Source: an uncultured Bulleidia sp.
GTDB taxonomy: Bacteria; Bacillota_I; Bacilli_A; Erysipelotrichales; Erysipelotrichaceae
Direction: 5' to 3'
NCBI GenBank assembly: GCA_934757945.1
Contig: CAKVLT010000029.1
Location: 1 to 20,120, forward strand
DNA length: 20,120 nt
Both the position numbers and the translations under genes were made by a program. The notes under the pieces were generated by a model. It did no database searches and was not told the DNA's origin. It saw nothing but the letters and a program-made list of their open reading frames with translations. Shown here in pieces: positions 6,846 through 15,126 of this stretch; the first letter of the stretch is position 1, and the number at the start of each line of letters is the position of its first letter.

Positions 6846-7062
6846 AAGTGATGAAGGGAAGTAGTAAGAAATTCTACGTACTATATAGAGAGTCTGTGGT
6901 TGGTGTAAACAGATAGGCGCATTTCTGAAGTCCTCCTGGAGCTGAATATCTGAAAACAGTAAGATATTCCGTTGTTTGCACGTTACGCATTTTGAGAAGT
7001 AAGCAATAGTGGTACCACGTATGTCCTGCGTCCTTTGCATAAAGGACGCTTTTATTATTTTT
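6846..7062 (+). promoter_or_regulatory. T-box riboswitch, valine (specifier GUC)
   Basis: Senses uncharged tRNA-Val and controls read-through into valS. The order of elements is canonical. A stem I region contains AGAGAG (6886 area) and a GGTTGGTG apical segment. The specifier loop reads GAA-GTC-CTCC-TGGAGC, with GTC at 6930-6932, a valine codon read by tRNA-Val(GAC). A stem III hairpin follows, GAATATC (6944-6950) with GATATTC (6963-6969). The T-box proper, AGTGGTACCACG, has the TGGT bulge at 7010-7013, which can pair with the ACCA end of uncharged tRNA-Val (discriminator A). The competing terminator is at 7028-7062. The specifier matches the downstream enzyme, which strongly supports the reading. 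Exact stem I boundaries were not folded. Confidence 0.95.
7028..7062 (+). terminator. T-box leader terminator (attenuator)
   Basis: GCGTCCTTT (7028-7036), loop GCAT, AAAGGACGC (7041-7049), then a T-rich tail 7050-7062. A perfect nine-base-pair stem, it is the default structure when tRNA-Val is charged. It ends directly before the valS ribosome binding site AAGGAG (7063-7068). Confidence 0.95.
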
Positions 7063-7076
7063 AAGGAGATCAAACT

Positions 7077-9689
7077 ATGGAAAAGAATCTTGACCAAAAA
7101 TATGACCATCTTAAAGTGGAAGAAGGTCGTTACGATGAATGGTTGAAAAAAGGGTACTTTACTGCAGGCGATAAGTCTAAAGACCCATTTACAATTGTTA
7201 TCCCCCCACCTAATGTTACAGGTATTCTGCACATTGGTCACGCATGGGATAATACTTTACAGGATATCATTGCGCGTTATAAAAGAATGCAGGGATATGA
7301 CATGTTATATCTGCCTGGTATGGATCATGCAGGAATTGCTACACAGGCTAAAGTTGATGCCCGCTTAAAAGGCGAAGGTATTTCCAGATACGATATCGGA
7401 AGAGAAAAGTTTCTTGAAAGAGCCTGGGAATGGAAAGAAGAGTACGCTTCTACTATTCGTAAACAATGGGCTAAACTGGGTAATTCTTTAGACTACTCCA
7501 GAGAGAGATTCACAATGGATGAAGGGTTTAACAATGCCGTTAAACACGTATTTATTTCCCTGTACAATGAAGGCCTTATCTACAGAGGATGGAGAATCAT
7601 CAACTGGGACCCTGAAGCAAGAACAGCTTTAAGTAATATCGAAGTATATTATCAGGATGATCCTGGTAAGATGTACTACATGAACTATTACACAGTAGAA
7701 GATCATGAACATTTTATCGTTGCAACAACACGTCCTGAAACCATGTTCGGTGATGTCTGTGTAGTTGTTAACCCTGAAGATGAAAAGACCAAACATTTAA
7801 TCGGCAAACACTGCATCAACCCTGCCAATGGTAAAGAATTACCTATTATTGGGGATACATATATTGAAATCGGCTTTGGTACAGGTATCATGAAATGTAC
7901 TCCTGCACATGATCCTAATGACTATGCTATTGCACAGCGTCATGGTCTGGAAAAACCTATCTGTATGAATCCGGATGGAACTATGAATGCTTTATGTGGA
8001 AAGTATGAAGGTATGGATCGTTATGCATGCAGAGAAGAACTGGTAAAAGAATTCGAAGCAAAGGATGTTATGGATCATATCGAAGACATTACACATAATG
8101 TTGCTCACTCTGAAAGAACACATTGTGTTGTTGAACCATATCTGTCTCAGCAGTGGTTTGTCAAAATGAAACCTCTTGCTGAAGATGTCTTAAAAAACCA
8201 GGAAGATCCTGATCAGAAGATTACATTCTATCCTGAAAGATTTGAAAAGACATTTACACAATGGCTGGAAAATATTGAAGACTGGTGCATTTCCAGACAG
8301 TTATGGTGGGGTCATAGAATTCCTGCTTGGTATAACAATGAAACAGGTGAAACCTATGTTGGAGAAGAAGCTCCAAAGGACATTGAAAATTGGACACAGG
8401 ATGAAGATGTATTAGATACATGGTTCTCCAGTGCATTATGGCCTTTTGCTACTCTTGGATGGCCTGAACAGACAGAAGATTTAGCACGTTACTATCCTAC
8501 AAGTACTATGGTTACAGGGTACGATATTATCTTCTTCTGGGTTGCGCGTATGGCTTTCCAGGCAAGACATTTTACGCATAACAGACCGTTTAAAGATGTA
8601 CTGATTCATGGTCTTATTCGTGATGAACAGGGAAGAAAGATGTCTAAATCCTTAGGAAATGGAATTGACCCTATGAAGGTCATTGATGAGTATGGTGTAG
8701 ATGCCTTACGTTTCTTCCTGACTACGAATTCCACACCAGGTCAGGATATGCGTTATATTCCTTCCAAAGTGGAGGCTGCGTGGAACTTTATTAATAAAAT
8801 CTGGAACGCTTCAAGATTTGTTCTCATGAATCTTGATGAAGACAGCAGTCTGAAGAATTGTGATTACTCTCATATGTCCAGTGCAGATGCATGGATTCTG
8901 AATAAGCTGAATGATACTATTGCTCATGTTACAGAAAACATGGAGAAGTATGAATTTGCTCTTGTAGGAAATGAACTGTACTCCTTTGTATGGAATGACT
9001 TCTGCTCCTGGTATGTGGAATTCTCAAAGTCCAGTCTGAACAGTGATGATGCCGATGTAAAACGCAGTGCACAGACTACTTTATTAACAGTTCTGAATGC
9101 AAGTTTAAGATTGCTGCATCCATTTATGCCATTCGTTACCGAGGAAATCTATCTGACACTTCCTCATGATAAGGACTCTATCTGTCTGGAAAGCTGGCCT
9201 GAAAAGATTGAAGGTGTACCTTCTGCAGATATGGAATCTATGGAAAGACTGATTTCTATGATTCAGAAGATTCGTGAAGTAAAGGTTGCCAATGATCTCA
9301 AGCCTAGTGCACCTATTCACTGCATGGTAAAAGATCTTAATGGTACTGTTATTACTCCTGATGACAATATTGCTGCTATGTTACAGAAGATGGCAAAAGC
9401 AGAATGGGATACAACATTGGAAGGTGATCTGACTGTAGAAACTGTCTATGAAGGTTCCCTGTATATTCCTAGTGGTGAATTATCTGATCCTGAAGAAGAA
9501 AAGGCAAAATTAACAGCTGAACTTGAAAGACTGAACAGTGAATTACAACGTTCTAAGAAAATCTTATCCAATCAGGGATTCCTTGCTAAAGCTCCTCAGG
9601 CCAAGATTGATGCCGAAAAGAAAAAGCAGGAAGCTTATCAGAAACAATATGATGTTATTTCTTCGAGATTAGAAGAACTGAATAAATAA
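7077..9689 (+). CDS. valS: Valyl-tRNA synthetase
   Basis: Class I aminoacyl-tRNA synthetase charging tRNA-Val in the cytoplasm. At 870 residues it is full length. PPNVTGILHIGHAW contains the HIGH motif (52-55). The CP1 editing domain, which deacylates Thr-tRNA-Val, spans roughly 180-340 and includes TTRPETMFGD. KMSKS is at 521-525 in GRKMSKSLGNG. Then come the anticodon-binding helical domain and the C-terminal ValRS coiled-coil arm (EEEKAKLTAELERLNSELQ region, about 805-870). AAGGAG lies 8 bases before the ATG. Expression is controlled by the valine T-box immediately upstream, and the gene is a single-gene transcript closed by its own terminator. The usual Bacillus neighbour folC is not present. 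Confidence 0.99.
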   Translation: MEKNLDQKYDHLKVEEGRYDEWLKKGYFTAGDKSKDPFTIVIPPPNVTGILHIGHAWDNTLQDIIARYKRMQGYDMLYLPGMDHAGIATQAKVDARLKGEGISRYDIGREKFLERAWEWKEEYASTIRKQWAKLGNSLDYSRERFTMDEGFNNAVKHVFISLYNEGLIYRGWRIINWDPEARTALSNIEVYYQDDPGKMYYMNYYTVEDHEHFIVATTRPETMFGDVCVVVNPEDEKTKHLIGKHCINPANGKELPIIGDTYIEIGFGTGIMKCTPAHDPNDYAIAQRHGLEKPICMNPDGTMNALCGKYEGMDRYACREELVKEFEAKDVMDHIEDITHNVAHSERTHCVVEPYLSQQWFVKMKPLAEDVLKNQEDPDQKITFYPERFEKTFTQWLENIEDWCISRQLWWGHRIPAWYNNETGETYVGEEAPKDIENWTQDEDVLDTWFSSALWPFATLGWPEQTEDLARYYPTSTMVTGYDIIFFWVARMAFQARHFTHNRPFKDVLIHGLIRDEQGRKMSKSLGNGIDPMKVIDEYGVDALRFFLTTNSTPGQDMRYIPSKVEAAWNFINKIWNASRFVLMNLDEDSSLKNCDYSHMSSADAWILNKLNDTIAHVTENMEKYEFALVGNELYSFVWNDFCSWYVEFSKSSLNSDDADVKRSAQTTLLTVLNASLRLLHPFMPFVTEEIYLTLPHDKDSICLESWPEKIEGVPSADMESMERLISMIQKIREVKVANDLKPSAPIHCMVKDLNGTVITPDDNIAAMLQKMAKAEWDTTLEGDLTVETVYEGSLYIPSGELSDPEEEKAKLTAELERLNSELQRSKKILSNQGFLAKAPQAKIDAEKKKQEAYQKQYDVISSRLEELNK

Positions 9690-9698
9690 GTGTTTTAT

Positions 9699-9734
9699 AC
9701 ACTAAGCAGGTTTTGCCTACTTAGTGTTTTTTTT
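9699..9734 (+). terminator. Intrinsic terminator after valS
   Basis: Stem ACACTAAGCAGG (9699-9710) with CCTACTTAGTGT (9716-9727), one C-A mismatch, loop TTTTG, followed by an uninterrupted T run to 9734. It starts 9 bases after the valS stop. Confidence 0.93.
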
Positions 9735-9782
9735 ACTAAGGAAACATAGTAAACTATTAGTACTATTCAAAGGAGCATGTTT

Positions 9783-10688
9783 ATGGCAGAAAAGAAAAAT
9801 CATACGTTGCTGAAAATTACAGGAACTCTTGCGGCTACAGCAGCTGTAAGTTATGCTGGTGTGACAGCATATGCTTTTAAAGAAATTTTTCAAACTAAGA
9901 ATTCCAGATTTTATACAGATCCAGAACATTTTATCTTTAAAGATGGAGAAATGACAGAATGGTATCATCATTCTGTGACACATGATGAATATATTACCTC
10001 TTATGATGGTTTAAAACTTCATGGCCTGAGCATGAAAAATCACGAGGACAGTCATCAATGGATATTGCTTGCATATGGACCTGGAAAGCATTCTAAGAAT
10101 CTTACAGAATATTTGTATGAATTTGATCATGCCGGATATAATATTCTGACCATTGATTCCAGAGGCTTTGGAAAGAGCGAGGGTAAATATACCACACTTG
10201 GATGGAGTGAACATTATGATGTTATCAGCTGGATAAATTTCATTATCAATGCAGATCCGGACGCTTCCATTTTCCTGTTTGGTACAGGTATCGGTGCAAA
10301 TGCGGTTATGAATGCAGCAGGCGATTATCTTCCGTCACAGGTAAAATGTGCAGTGGAAGAAGGCGGCTTTACAGAAATTAAAGATCTGTTAAGACTGGCT
10401 TTAACGGATGCATTAAAGATTGATGGTAACGTTATATTGCCTGCATTAAATTTAATGGTAAAGCAGTTTTTACATTTCTCTATTTATGATGTAAGTACTC
10501 ACAGACAATTACAGCAGGCTCAGATTCCTATGCTGTTTATACATGGTAATGAAGATTCCTTCCTCCCTGAGAGCATGTTATTTGATAATTTCTATGCTTA
10601 TGGAGCTGAAAGAACTTTGATGACCTTACAGGAAGCTGAAAAGGATTATTTCGGTGGTGTATTTCAATTTTTTGATTCTAATCACTAA
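9783..10688 (+). CDS. Membrane-anchored alpha/beta-hydrolase-fold protein, probably catalytically inactive
   Basis: The start is set at ATG 9783, because AAAGGAG (9769-9775) is seven bases upstream of it but only one base from ATG 9777; this gives 301 residues. The N-terminus is basic, then a hydrophobic segment (TLAATAAVSYAGVTAYAF) likely anchors the protein with the domain outside. The fold is that of the YqkD-like/serine aminopeptidase alpha/beta hydrolases: GYNILTIDSRGFGKSEGKY is the diagnostic strand 4 region. However, the nucleophile elbow GxSxG reads FGTGIGAN, so Gly169 replaces Ser. The acid motif HGNEDSFLP keeps Asp258. The usual His-containing C-terminal loop is replaced by QEAEKDYFGG, apparently without His. 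The HG oxyanion motif is YGPG. Activity as a classical hydrolase is therefore unlikely; a binding role is inferred. It has its own terminator; only a poor promoter candidate (TTTACT/TATTAG, 9732-9760) precedes it. Confidence 0.88.
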   Translation: MAEKKNHTLLKITGTLAATAAVSYAGVTAYAFKEIFQTKNSRFYTDPEHFIFKDGEMTEWYHHSVTHDEYITSYDGLKLHGLSMKNHEDSHQWILLAYGPGKHSKNLTEYLYEFDHAGYNILTIDSRGFGKSEGKYTTLGWSEHYDVISWINFIINADPDASIFLFGTGIGANAVMNAAGDYLPSQVKCAVEEGGFTEIKDLLRLALTDALKIDGNVILPALNLMVKQFLHFSIYDVSTHRQLQQAQIPMLFIHGNEDSFLPESMLFDNFYAYGAERTLMTLQEAEKDYFGGVFQFFDSNH

Positions 10689-10717
10689 GAATGGCGAAAG
10701 TACGTCATTCTTTTTTT
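10687..10717 (+). terminator. Intrinsic terminator after the hydrolase-fold gene
   Basis: AAGAATGGCG (10687-10696) pairs with CGTCATTCTT (10703-10712) with one G-U pair, loop AAAGTA, and T run 10711-10717. The stem includes the last two bases of the stop codon. Confidence 0.9.
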
Positions 10718-10722
10718 ATTGG

Positions 10723-10751
10723 TTGAGAAATTGTAAGCGCTGTCATATAAT
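10723..10751 (+). promoter_or_regulatory. Promoter of ppdK
   Basis: TTGAGA (10723-10728), 17-bp spacer, TATAAT (10746-10751). It lies directly after the previous terminator and 25 bases before the ppdK ATG, so the leader is short (about 18 nt). Confidence 0.85.
10731..10745 (+). promoter_or_regulatory. cre-like operator (CcpA site) inside the ppdK promoter
   Basis: TTGTAAGCGCTGTCA fits the Firmicutes catabolite-responsive element WTGNAARCGNWWWCA at 14 of 15 positions; the one deviation is a G at a W position. It fills the spacer between the -35 and -10 boxes, where a bound regulator would block RNA polymerase. This implies repression of ppdK when preferred sugars are abundant. CcpA itself is not encoded in the window. 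Confidence 0.7.
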
Positions 10752-10775
10752 AGGAATATCAAATTAGGAGGCAAT

Positions 10776-13415
10776 ATGTCTGAAAAAAAATATGTTTATA
10801 AGTTTGTAGAAGGAAACGCAGATATGCGTGAACTTTTAGGTGGAAAGGGAGCTAACCTTTCAGAGATGAAATCTCTGGGACTTCCTGTTCCAGAAGGCTT
10901 CACTATTACAACTGAAGCTTGCATCCAGTACTATGAAGATGGAAAAAAGATTAATAATGATATTCAGGCTCAGATTGATGAACATGTCAGCTGGCTGGAA
11001 AAAGAAACTGGTAAGAAACTGGGTGATACAGAAAATCCATTATTAGTATCAGTTCGTTCCGGAGCACGTGCATCCATGCCTGGTATGATGGATACTATTC
11101 TCAATCTTGGTATGAATGATGAAGTAGTTAAGGTTGTAGAAAATAAATCCGGGAATAAGAGATTCGCTTATGATTCTTACCGTCGTTTTATCCAGATGTT
11201 CTCTGATGTGGTTATGGGATTAAGCAAGGCAAAATTCGAAGACATCATCGATGAAATCAAGGAAAAGAAGGGTGTAAAACTGGATATTGATCTTGATGCG
11301 GAAGATATGGTAGAAATGACTGAACGCTTCAAGGAATTCTATAAGGAAAACCTGAATGAAGATTTCCCACAGGATCCACGTACTCAGTTAGAACGCGCCA
11401 TCATGGCTGTATTCCGTTCCTGGAACAATGAACGAGCTATTTACTATCGTAAGATGAATGACATTCCTGATAGCTGGGGAACAGCTGTTAACGTTATGGA
11501 AATGGTATTCGGTAATATGGGGAATGACTGTGGTACAGGTGTTGCGTTTACACGTAACCCTGCAACAGGTGAAAATAAGTTATTTGGTGAATTCTTAATG
11601 AATGCTCAGGGTGAAGACGTTGTTGCTGGTATCCGTACACCATCTCCAATTGCTGATCTTGAAAAGACTATGCCTGAAGCATTTAATGAATTTTCACGCG
11701 TAGCTGACATTCTTGAAAAACATTACCATGATATGCAGGATATGGAGTTTACAATCGAACATGGTAAGCTTTTCATGTTACAGACACGTAACGGGAAGCG
11801 TACTGCCAATGCCGCATTAAAGGTAGCTGTAGATATGGTTGAAGAAGGTCTTGTCACTGTTGATCAGGCATTAATGATGGTTGAACCAAAACAGTTGGAT
11901 GACCTGTTACATCCACAGTTTGATAAAGATGATCTGAAAGCTAAACATGATGATGTGATTGCTACAGGTCTAGCAGCTGCTCCAGGTGCTGGTGCAGGTG
12001 GTGTAGTCTTTACAGCGGAAGAAGCTGAAAAGGCTGCAGAAGAAGGCAGAAAAGTTGTTCTGGTAAGACTGGAAACATCTCCTGAAGATATTAAGGGTAT
12101 GGCTGCTGCGCAGGCAATCGTTACAGTACGTGGTGGTATGACATCTCACGCTGCAGTAGTTGCACGTGGTATGGGTACATGCTGTGTATCTGGTTGCGGT
12201 GACATTAAAGTTAATGAAACAGAAAAGACATTTACAGTAAATGGTGAAGTATTCAAGGAAGGCGATGTTATCTCAGTAGATGGTTCTACAGGTAATGTAT
12301 ACCGTGGAGAAGTTAAGACAGTTCCAGCTACTATTTCTGGAAACTTTGCTACATTTATGAAATGGGCTGATGAACGTCGTACATTAAAGATCAGAACAAA
12401 TGCAGATACTCCTGCAGATGCAAGACGTGCTGTTGAATTCGGTGCTGAAGGTGTTGGTCTTGTTCGTACAGAACATATGTTCTTCAATTCTGCTGAAAGA
12501 ATTAAGGCTATTCGTATGTTATGCGTAGCTCAGAACGCTGATCAGCGTAAGGTTGCTTTAGATGCTTTAGAGCCATATCAGGTAGAAGACTTCAAAGGTA
12601 TCTTTGAAGCAATGGAAGGCAGATCCGTTACTATTCGTTTACTGGATCCACCTCTGCATGAATTCTTACCTAAGACTGATGCTGAAGCTAAAGATGTTGC
12701 TGAAAGTCTAGGTATTACAGTAGAAGATGTTGAAGCAGCTGCTGAAAACCTCAAGGAATTCAACCCTATGATGGGTCATAGAGGATGCCGTCTTGACGTA
12801 ACATATCCTGAAATCGGTGAAATGCAGGCAAGAGCTATTATTCATGCTGCAATCGATGTCAATAAAGCTCATCCAGAATGGAACCTTGTTCCTGAAATCA
12901 TGATTCCACTTGTTGGAGAACCAAAAGAATTAGAATATGTTGCAAATATTGTTAAGACTACTGCAGATAAAGTGATTGCAGAATCTGGTATTTCCATGGA
13001 CTACAAAGTTGGTACAATGATTGAAATTCCTCGTGCTGCATTACTTGCCGGCAAGATTGCTGAAACAGCTCAATTCTTCTCTTTTGGAACAAATGACCTC
13101 ACTCAGATGACATTTGGTTTCTCAAGAGATGACGCAGGTAAGTTTTTAGGTGATTATTATGACAAGCACATCTATGAAAGTGATCCATTCGCTCATGTTG
13201 ATCAGGATGGTGTTGGTCAGCTGATTAAGATGGCTGCTGATGCAGGTAAAGCTACTCGTCCTGATATTCATTTAGGTGTATGTGGTGAACATGGTGGTGA
13301 CCCTGCTTCTATCGAATTCTTCCACAGAGTAGGTTTAACTTATGTAAGCTGCTCTCCATACAGAGTTCCTATTGCAAGACTTGCTGCTGCACAGGCTGCT
13401 ATTAAAAATTCTTAA
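10776..13415 (+). CDS. ppdK: Pyruvate, phosphate dikinase
   Basis: Interconverts ATP + Pi + pyruvate and AMP + PPi + PEP in the cytosol. It works either in PPi-using glycolysis or in making PEP for gluconeogenesis. The chain is 879 residues, the normal bacterial size. The N-terminal nucleotide-binding part has KGANLSEMKSLGLPVPEGF and VRSGARASMPGMMDT. The swivelling phosphohistidine domain has GGMTSHAAVVARG with catalytic His458; Thr456 is the position that a regulatory protein phosphorylates in some species. The C-terminal PEP/pyruvate barrel has SFGTNDLTQM and GVCGEHGGDP with the acid/base Cys836. AGGAGG (10766-10771) sets the start. The cre-like box in its promoter suggests it is switched down in glucose excess, pointing to a PEP-forming role (inference). 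It forms a single-gene unit with its own terminator. Confidence 0.99.
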   Translation: MSEKKYVYKFVEGNADMRELLGGKGANLSEMKSLGLPVPEGFTITTEACIQYYEDGKKINNDIQAQIDEHVSWLEKETGKKLGDTENPLLVSVRSGARASMPGMMDTILNLGMNDEVVKVVENKSGNKRFAYDSYRRFIQMFSDVVMGLSKAKFEDIIDEIKEKKGVKLDIDLDAEDMVEMTERFKEFYKENLNEDFPQDPRTQLERAIMAVFRSWNNERAIYYRKMNDIPDSWGTAVNVMEMVFGNMGNDCGTGVAFTRNPATGENKLFGEFLMNAQGEDVVAGIRTPSPIADLEKTMPEAFNEFSRVADILEKHYHDMQDMEFTIEHGKLFMLQTRNGKRTANAALKVAVDMVEEGLVTVDQALMMVEPKQLDDLLHPQFDKDDLKAKHDDVIATGLAAAPGAGAGGVVFTAEEAEKAAEEGRKVVLVRLETSPEDIKGMAAAQAIVTVRGGMTSHAAVVARGMGTCCVSGCGDIKVNETEKTFTVNGEVFKEGDVISVDGSTGNVYRGEVKTVPATISGNFATFMKWADERRTLKIRTNADTPADARRAVEFGAEGVGLVRTEHMFFNSAERIKAIRMLCVAQNADQRKVALDALEPYQVEDFKGIFEAMEGRSVTIRLLDPPLHEFLPKTDAEAKDVAESLGITVEDVEAAAENLKEFNPMMGHRGCRLDVTYPEIGEMQARAIIHAAIDVNKAHPEWNLVPEIMIPLVGEPKELEYVANIVKTTADKVIAESGISMDYKVGTMIEIPRAALLAGKIAETAQFFSFGTNDLTQMTFGFSRDDAGKFLGDYYDKHIYESDPFAHVDQDGVGQLIKMAADAGKATRPDIHLGVCGEHGGDPASIEFFHRVGLTYVSCSPYRVPIARLAAAQAAIKNS

Positions 13416-13429
13416 TAAGAAATATTTTC

Positions 13430-13460
13430 AGAGAAGAAGTCAGCTACTTCTTCTCTTTTT
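13430..13460 (+). terminator. Intrinsic terminator after ppdK
   Basis: Perfect eleven-base-pair stem AGAGAAGAAGT (13430-13440) with ACTTCTTCTCT (13446-13456), loop CAGCT, then T run 13456-13460. Confidence 0.9.
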
Positions 13461-13464
13461 GGTA

Positions 13465-13493
13465 TTGAAGTGTTGTTTTGAATATATGATAAT
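13465..13493 (+). promoter_or_regulatory. Probable promoter of glpK
   Basis: TTGAAG (13465-13470), 17-bp spacer, GATAAT (13488-13493). It lies between the ppdK terminator and glpK, leaving a leader of about 30 nt. No cre box and no GlpP-type antiterminator hairpin is visible in this short leader. Confidence 0.6.
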
Positions 13494-13532
13494 GAATTCA
13501 GAGATTGTATTTCTTTTGCTGGAGGATAATTT

Positions 13533-15026
13533 ATGCAACAATACATATTAGCAATTGACCAGGGAACTACTTCATCCAGAGCAATTCTGTTTGATGAAAA
13601 AGCTCATGTGGTTTCAAGTGCACAAAAAGAATTTACGCAGATATTCAGGCATCCAGGATGGGTGGAACATGATGCAAACGAGATTTGGTTATCCGTCTTA
13701 TCCTGTATTTCTTCATGCCTTCAAAACAGTCACGTTTCTCCGGAATGTGTAAAAGCTATTGGCATTACCAATCAACGTGAAACTACTGTGGTATGGGATA
13801 AACAGACTGGATTACCAGTTGCAAATGCTATTGTATGGCAATCGCGTCAGACCGCAGAAATATGTGATGAGTTAAAGCGAAAAGGATTATTGGAGGCTGT
13901 TCGAAAAAAAACTGGTTTGACGATTGATCCTTATTTTTCTGCCACGAAAATAAGATGGATTTTGGATCATGTGGAAAATGGACAGCAACGTGCAGAAAAT
14001 GGTGAATTACTGGCAGGTACCATTGACAGTTGGATTATGTACTGTTTCTCAGGTAAAAAAGATCATTTGACGGATTTTTCCAATGCAGCAAGAACCATGT
14101 TATTCAACATTCATGAAAAACAATGGGATGTTGAGCTGTGTAAGATGCTGGATATACCAATGCACATGTTGCCGGAAGTTAAAGAAAATGCTGGTGTTTT
14201 TACCTATACGGCTCCATATCATTTCTTTGGACAAAGTGTCCCGATCTCCGGTGTTGCCGGAGATCAGCAGGCTTCTTTATTCGGTTTAAAATGTTTTAAG
14301 GAAGGGCAGGCAAAGAATACTTATGGTACAGGATGTTTCCTGCTGATGAATACAGGTACAGAAGCGAAAACCAGTGAGCACGGGCTTGTGACAACCATTG
14401 CCTGGTCTTTAAATCATCAGGTGTACTATGCTCTTGAAGGCTCTGTCTTTGTTGCTGGAAGTGCCATTCAATGGTTGAGAGATCAGATGCAGTTCTTCCC
14501 TAAAGCCAGTATGTCACAGGAATATGCAGAACAGGCTGATCCCAACAGCGGTGTTATTATGGTGCCTGCATTTACAGGACTTGGTGCACCATACTGGGAT
14601 GATAAATGCAGAGGAGCAATTTTTGGTATTACAAGAGGTACCACTCAGCAGGATATTACCAAGGCATGTCTTGAATCTCTGGCTTATCAGACCAAAGATG
14701 TACTTGTCGCTATGGAACAGGATACAGGGAAAAAGATTTCTTATCTGAAAGTAGACGGCGGTGCCAGCATGAATGATTATCTGATGCAGTTTCAGTGCGA
14801 CCTTTTACAGTGTGGTATCCACAGGCCTGCCAATATAGAAAGCACTTCTCTTGGTGCTGCATATCTTGCAGGTATTGGTGCAGGTATTTGGTCTTTGGAA
14901 GATTTGATGAAAGACAATGATGGAATGACCTCTTATTGTGTAAAAGAACAGGCCGACATTGTTGAAAACAGATATGCACAATGGAAAAAGGCTGTACAGG
15001 CAGCAAGAGTATTTACAAATGAATAA
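13533..15026 (+). CDS. glpK: Glycerol kinase
   Basis: Phosphorylates glycerol to sn-glycerol 3-phosphate in the cytosol, trapping it for lipid synthesis or catabolism. This FGGY/actin-fold enzyme has 497 residues, the standard length. It begins YILAIDQGTTSSRAILFDE (phosphate-binding loop) and has GWVEHDANEIW, GITNQRETTVVWD, the substrate Asp region DSWIMY, and a C-terminal KVDGGASMNDYLMQFQ ATP-binding block. The loop PYHFFG has His230, equivalent to the His that HPr phosphorylates to activate Firmicutes glycerol kinases (His232 in enterococci); its retention suggests PTS control. GGAGG (13521-13525) precedes the ATG by 7 bases. No glpF, glpD or glpO is adjacent, so the gene stands alone. No clear terminator follows it. 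Confidence 0.98.
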   Translation: MQQYILAIDQGTTSSRAILFDEKAHVVSSAQKEFTQIFRHPGWVEHDANEIWLSVLSCISSCLQNSHVSPECVKAIGITNQRETTVVWDKQTGLPVANAIVWQSRQTAEICDELKRKGLLEAVRKKTGLTIDPYFSATKIRWILDHVENGQQRAENGELLAGTIDSWIMYCFSGKKDHLTDFSNAARTMLFNIHEKQWDVELCKMLDIPMHMLPEVKENAGVFTYTAPYHFFGQSVPISGVAGDQQASLFGLKCFKEGQAKNTYGTGCFLLMNTGTEAKTSEHGLVTTIAWSLNHQVYYALEGSVFVAGSAIQWLRDQMQFFPKASMSQEYAEQADPNSGVIMVPAFTGLGAPYWDDKCRGAIFGITRGTTQQDITKACLESLAYQTKDVLVAMEQDTGKKISYLKVDGGASMNDYLMQFQCDLLQCGIHRPANIESTSLGAAYLAGIGAGIWSLEDLMKDNDGMTSYCVKEQADIVENRYAQWKKAVQAARVFTNE

Positions 15027-15063
15027 AAACCATTGTTTTCTGAGCAAATTCTAGCATTTACAC

Positions 15064-15092
15064 TTGTCATCTATATTGAAAAATAGTATTAT
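15064..15092 (+). promoter_or_regulatory. Promoter of the rimP-nusA-ylxR-infB-rbfA operon
   Basis: TTGTCA (15064-15069), 17-bp spacer, TATTAT (15087-15092). Predicted transcription start is near 15099, just ahead of the leader hairpin. No other promoter-like sequence with correct spacing is visible in the 120-base gap. Confidence 0.75.
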
Positions 15093-15104
15093 TTTATTGA
15101 CGAT

Positions 15105-15126
15105 AAGGAGTGCGAGAGCACTCCTT
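15105..15126 (+). promoter_or_regulatory. Leader hairpin of the rimP operon
   Basis: Perfect nine-base-pair stem AAGGAGTGC (15105-15113) and GCACTCCTT (15118-15126) closed by a GAGA tetraloop (GNRA type). It sits at the very 5' end of the predicted transcript and about 12 bases before the rimP ribosome binding site. It lacks a proper T tract, so it is not an ordinary terminator. It could stabilise the message or act as a protein-binding or partial termination site. Similar GAGTG-type hairpins ahead of rimP are recalled from other Firmicutes, unverified. Confidence 0.65.

Noticed and set aside
6828..7241. Antisense 137-codon frame covering the T-box and start of valS
   Set aside because: The T-box elements, terminator and valS start explain the DNA; the frame has no coding signature.
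9777..9782. ATG 9777 as start of the hydrolase-fold protein
   Set aside because: Only one base from the ribosome binding site; ATG 9783 has ideal spacing.
12146..12487. Antisense 113-codon frame opposite ppdK
   Set aside because: It lies wholly inside the highly conserved swivel and barrel coding region and shows no protein-like pattern or start signal of its own.
15097..15102. TTGACG as a -35 box for rimP
   Set aside because: No acceptable -10 follows at 16-18 bases (the place is the leader hairpin); the TTGTCA/TATTAT pair just upstream is better.
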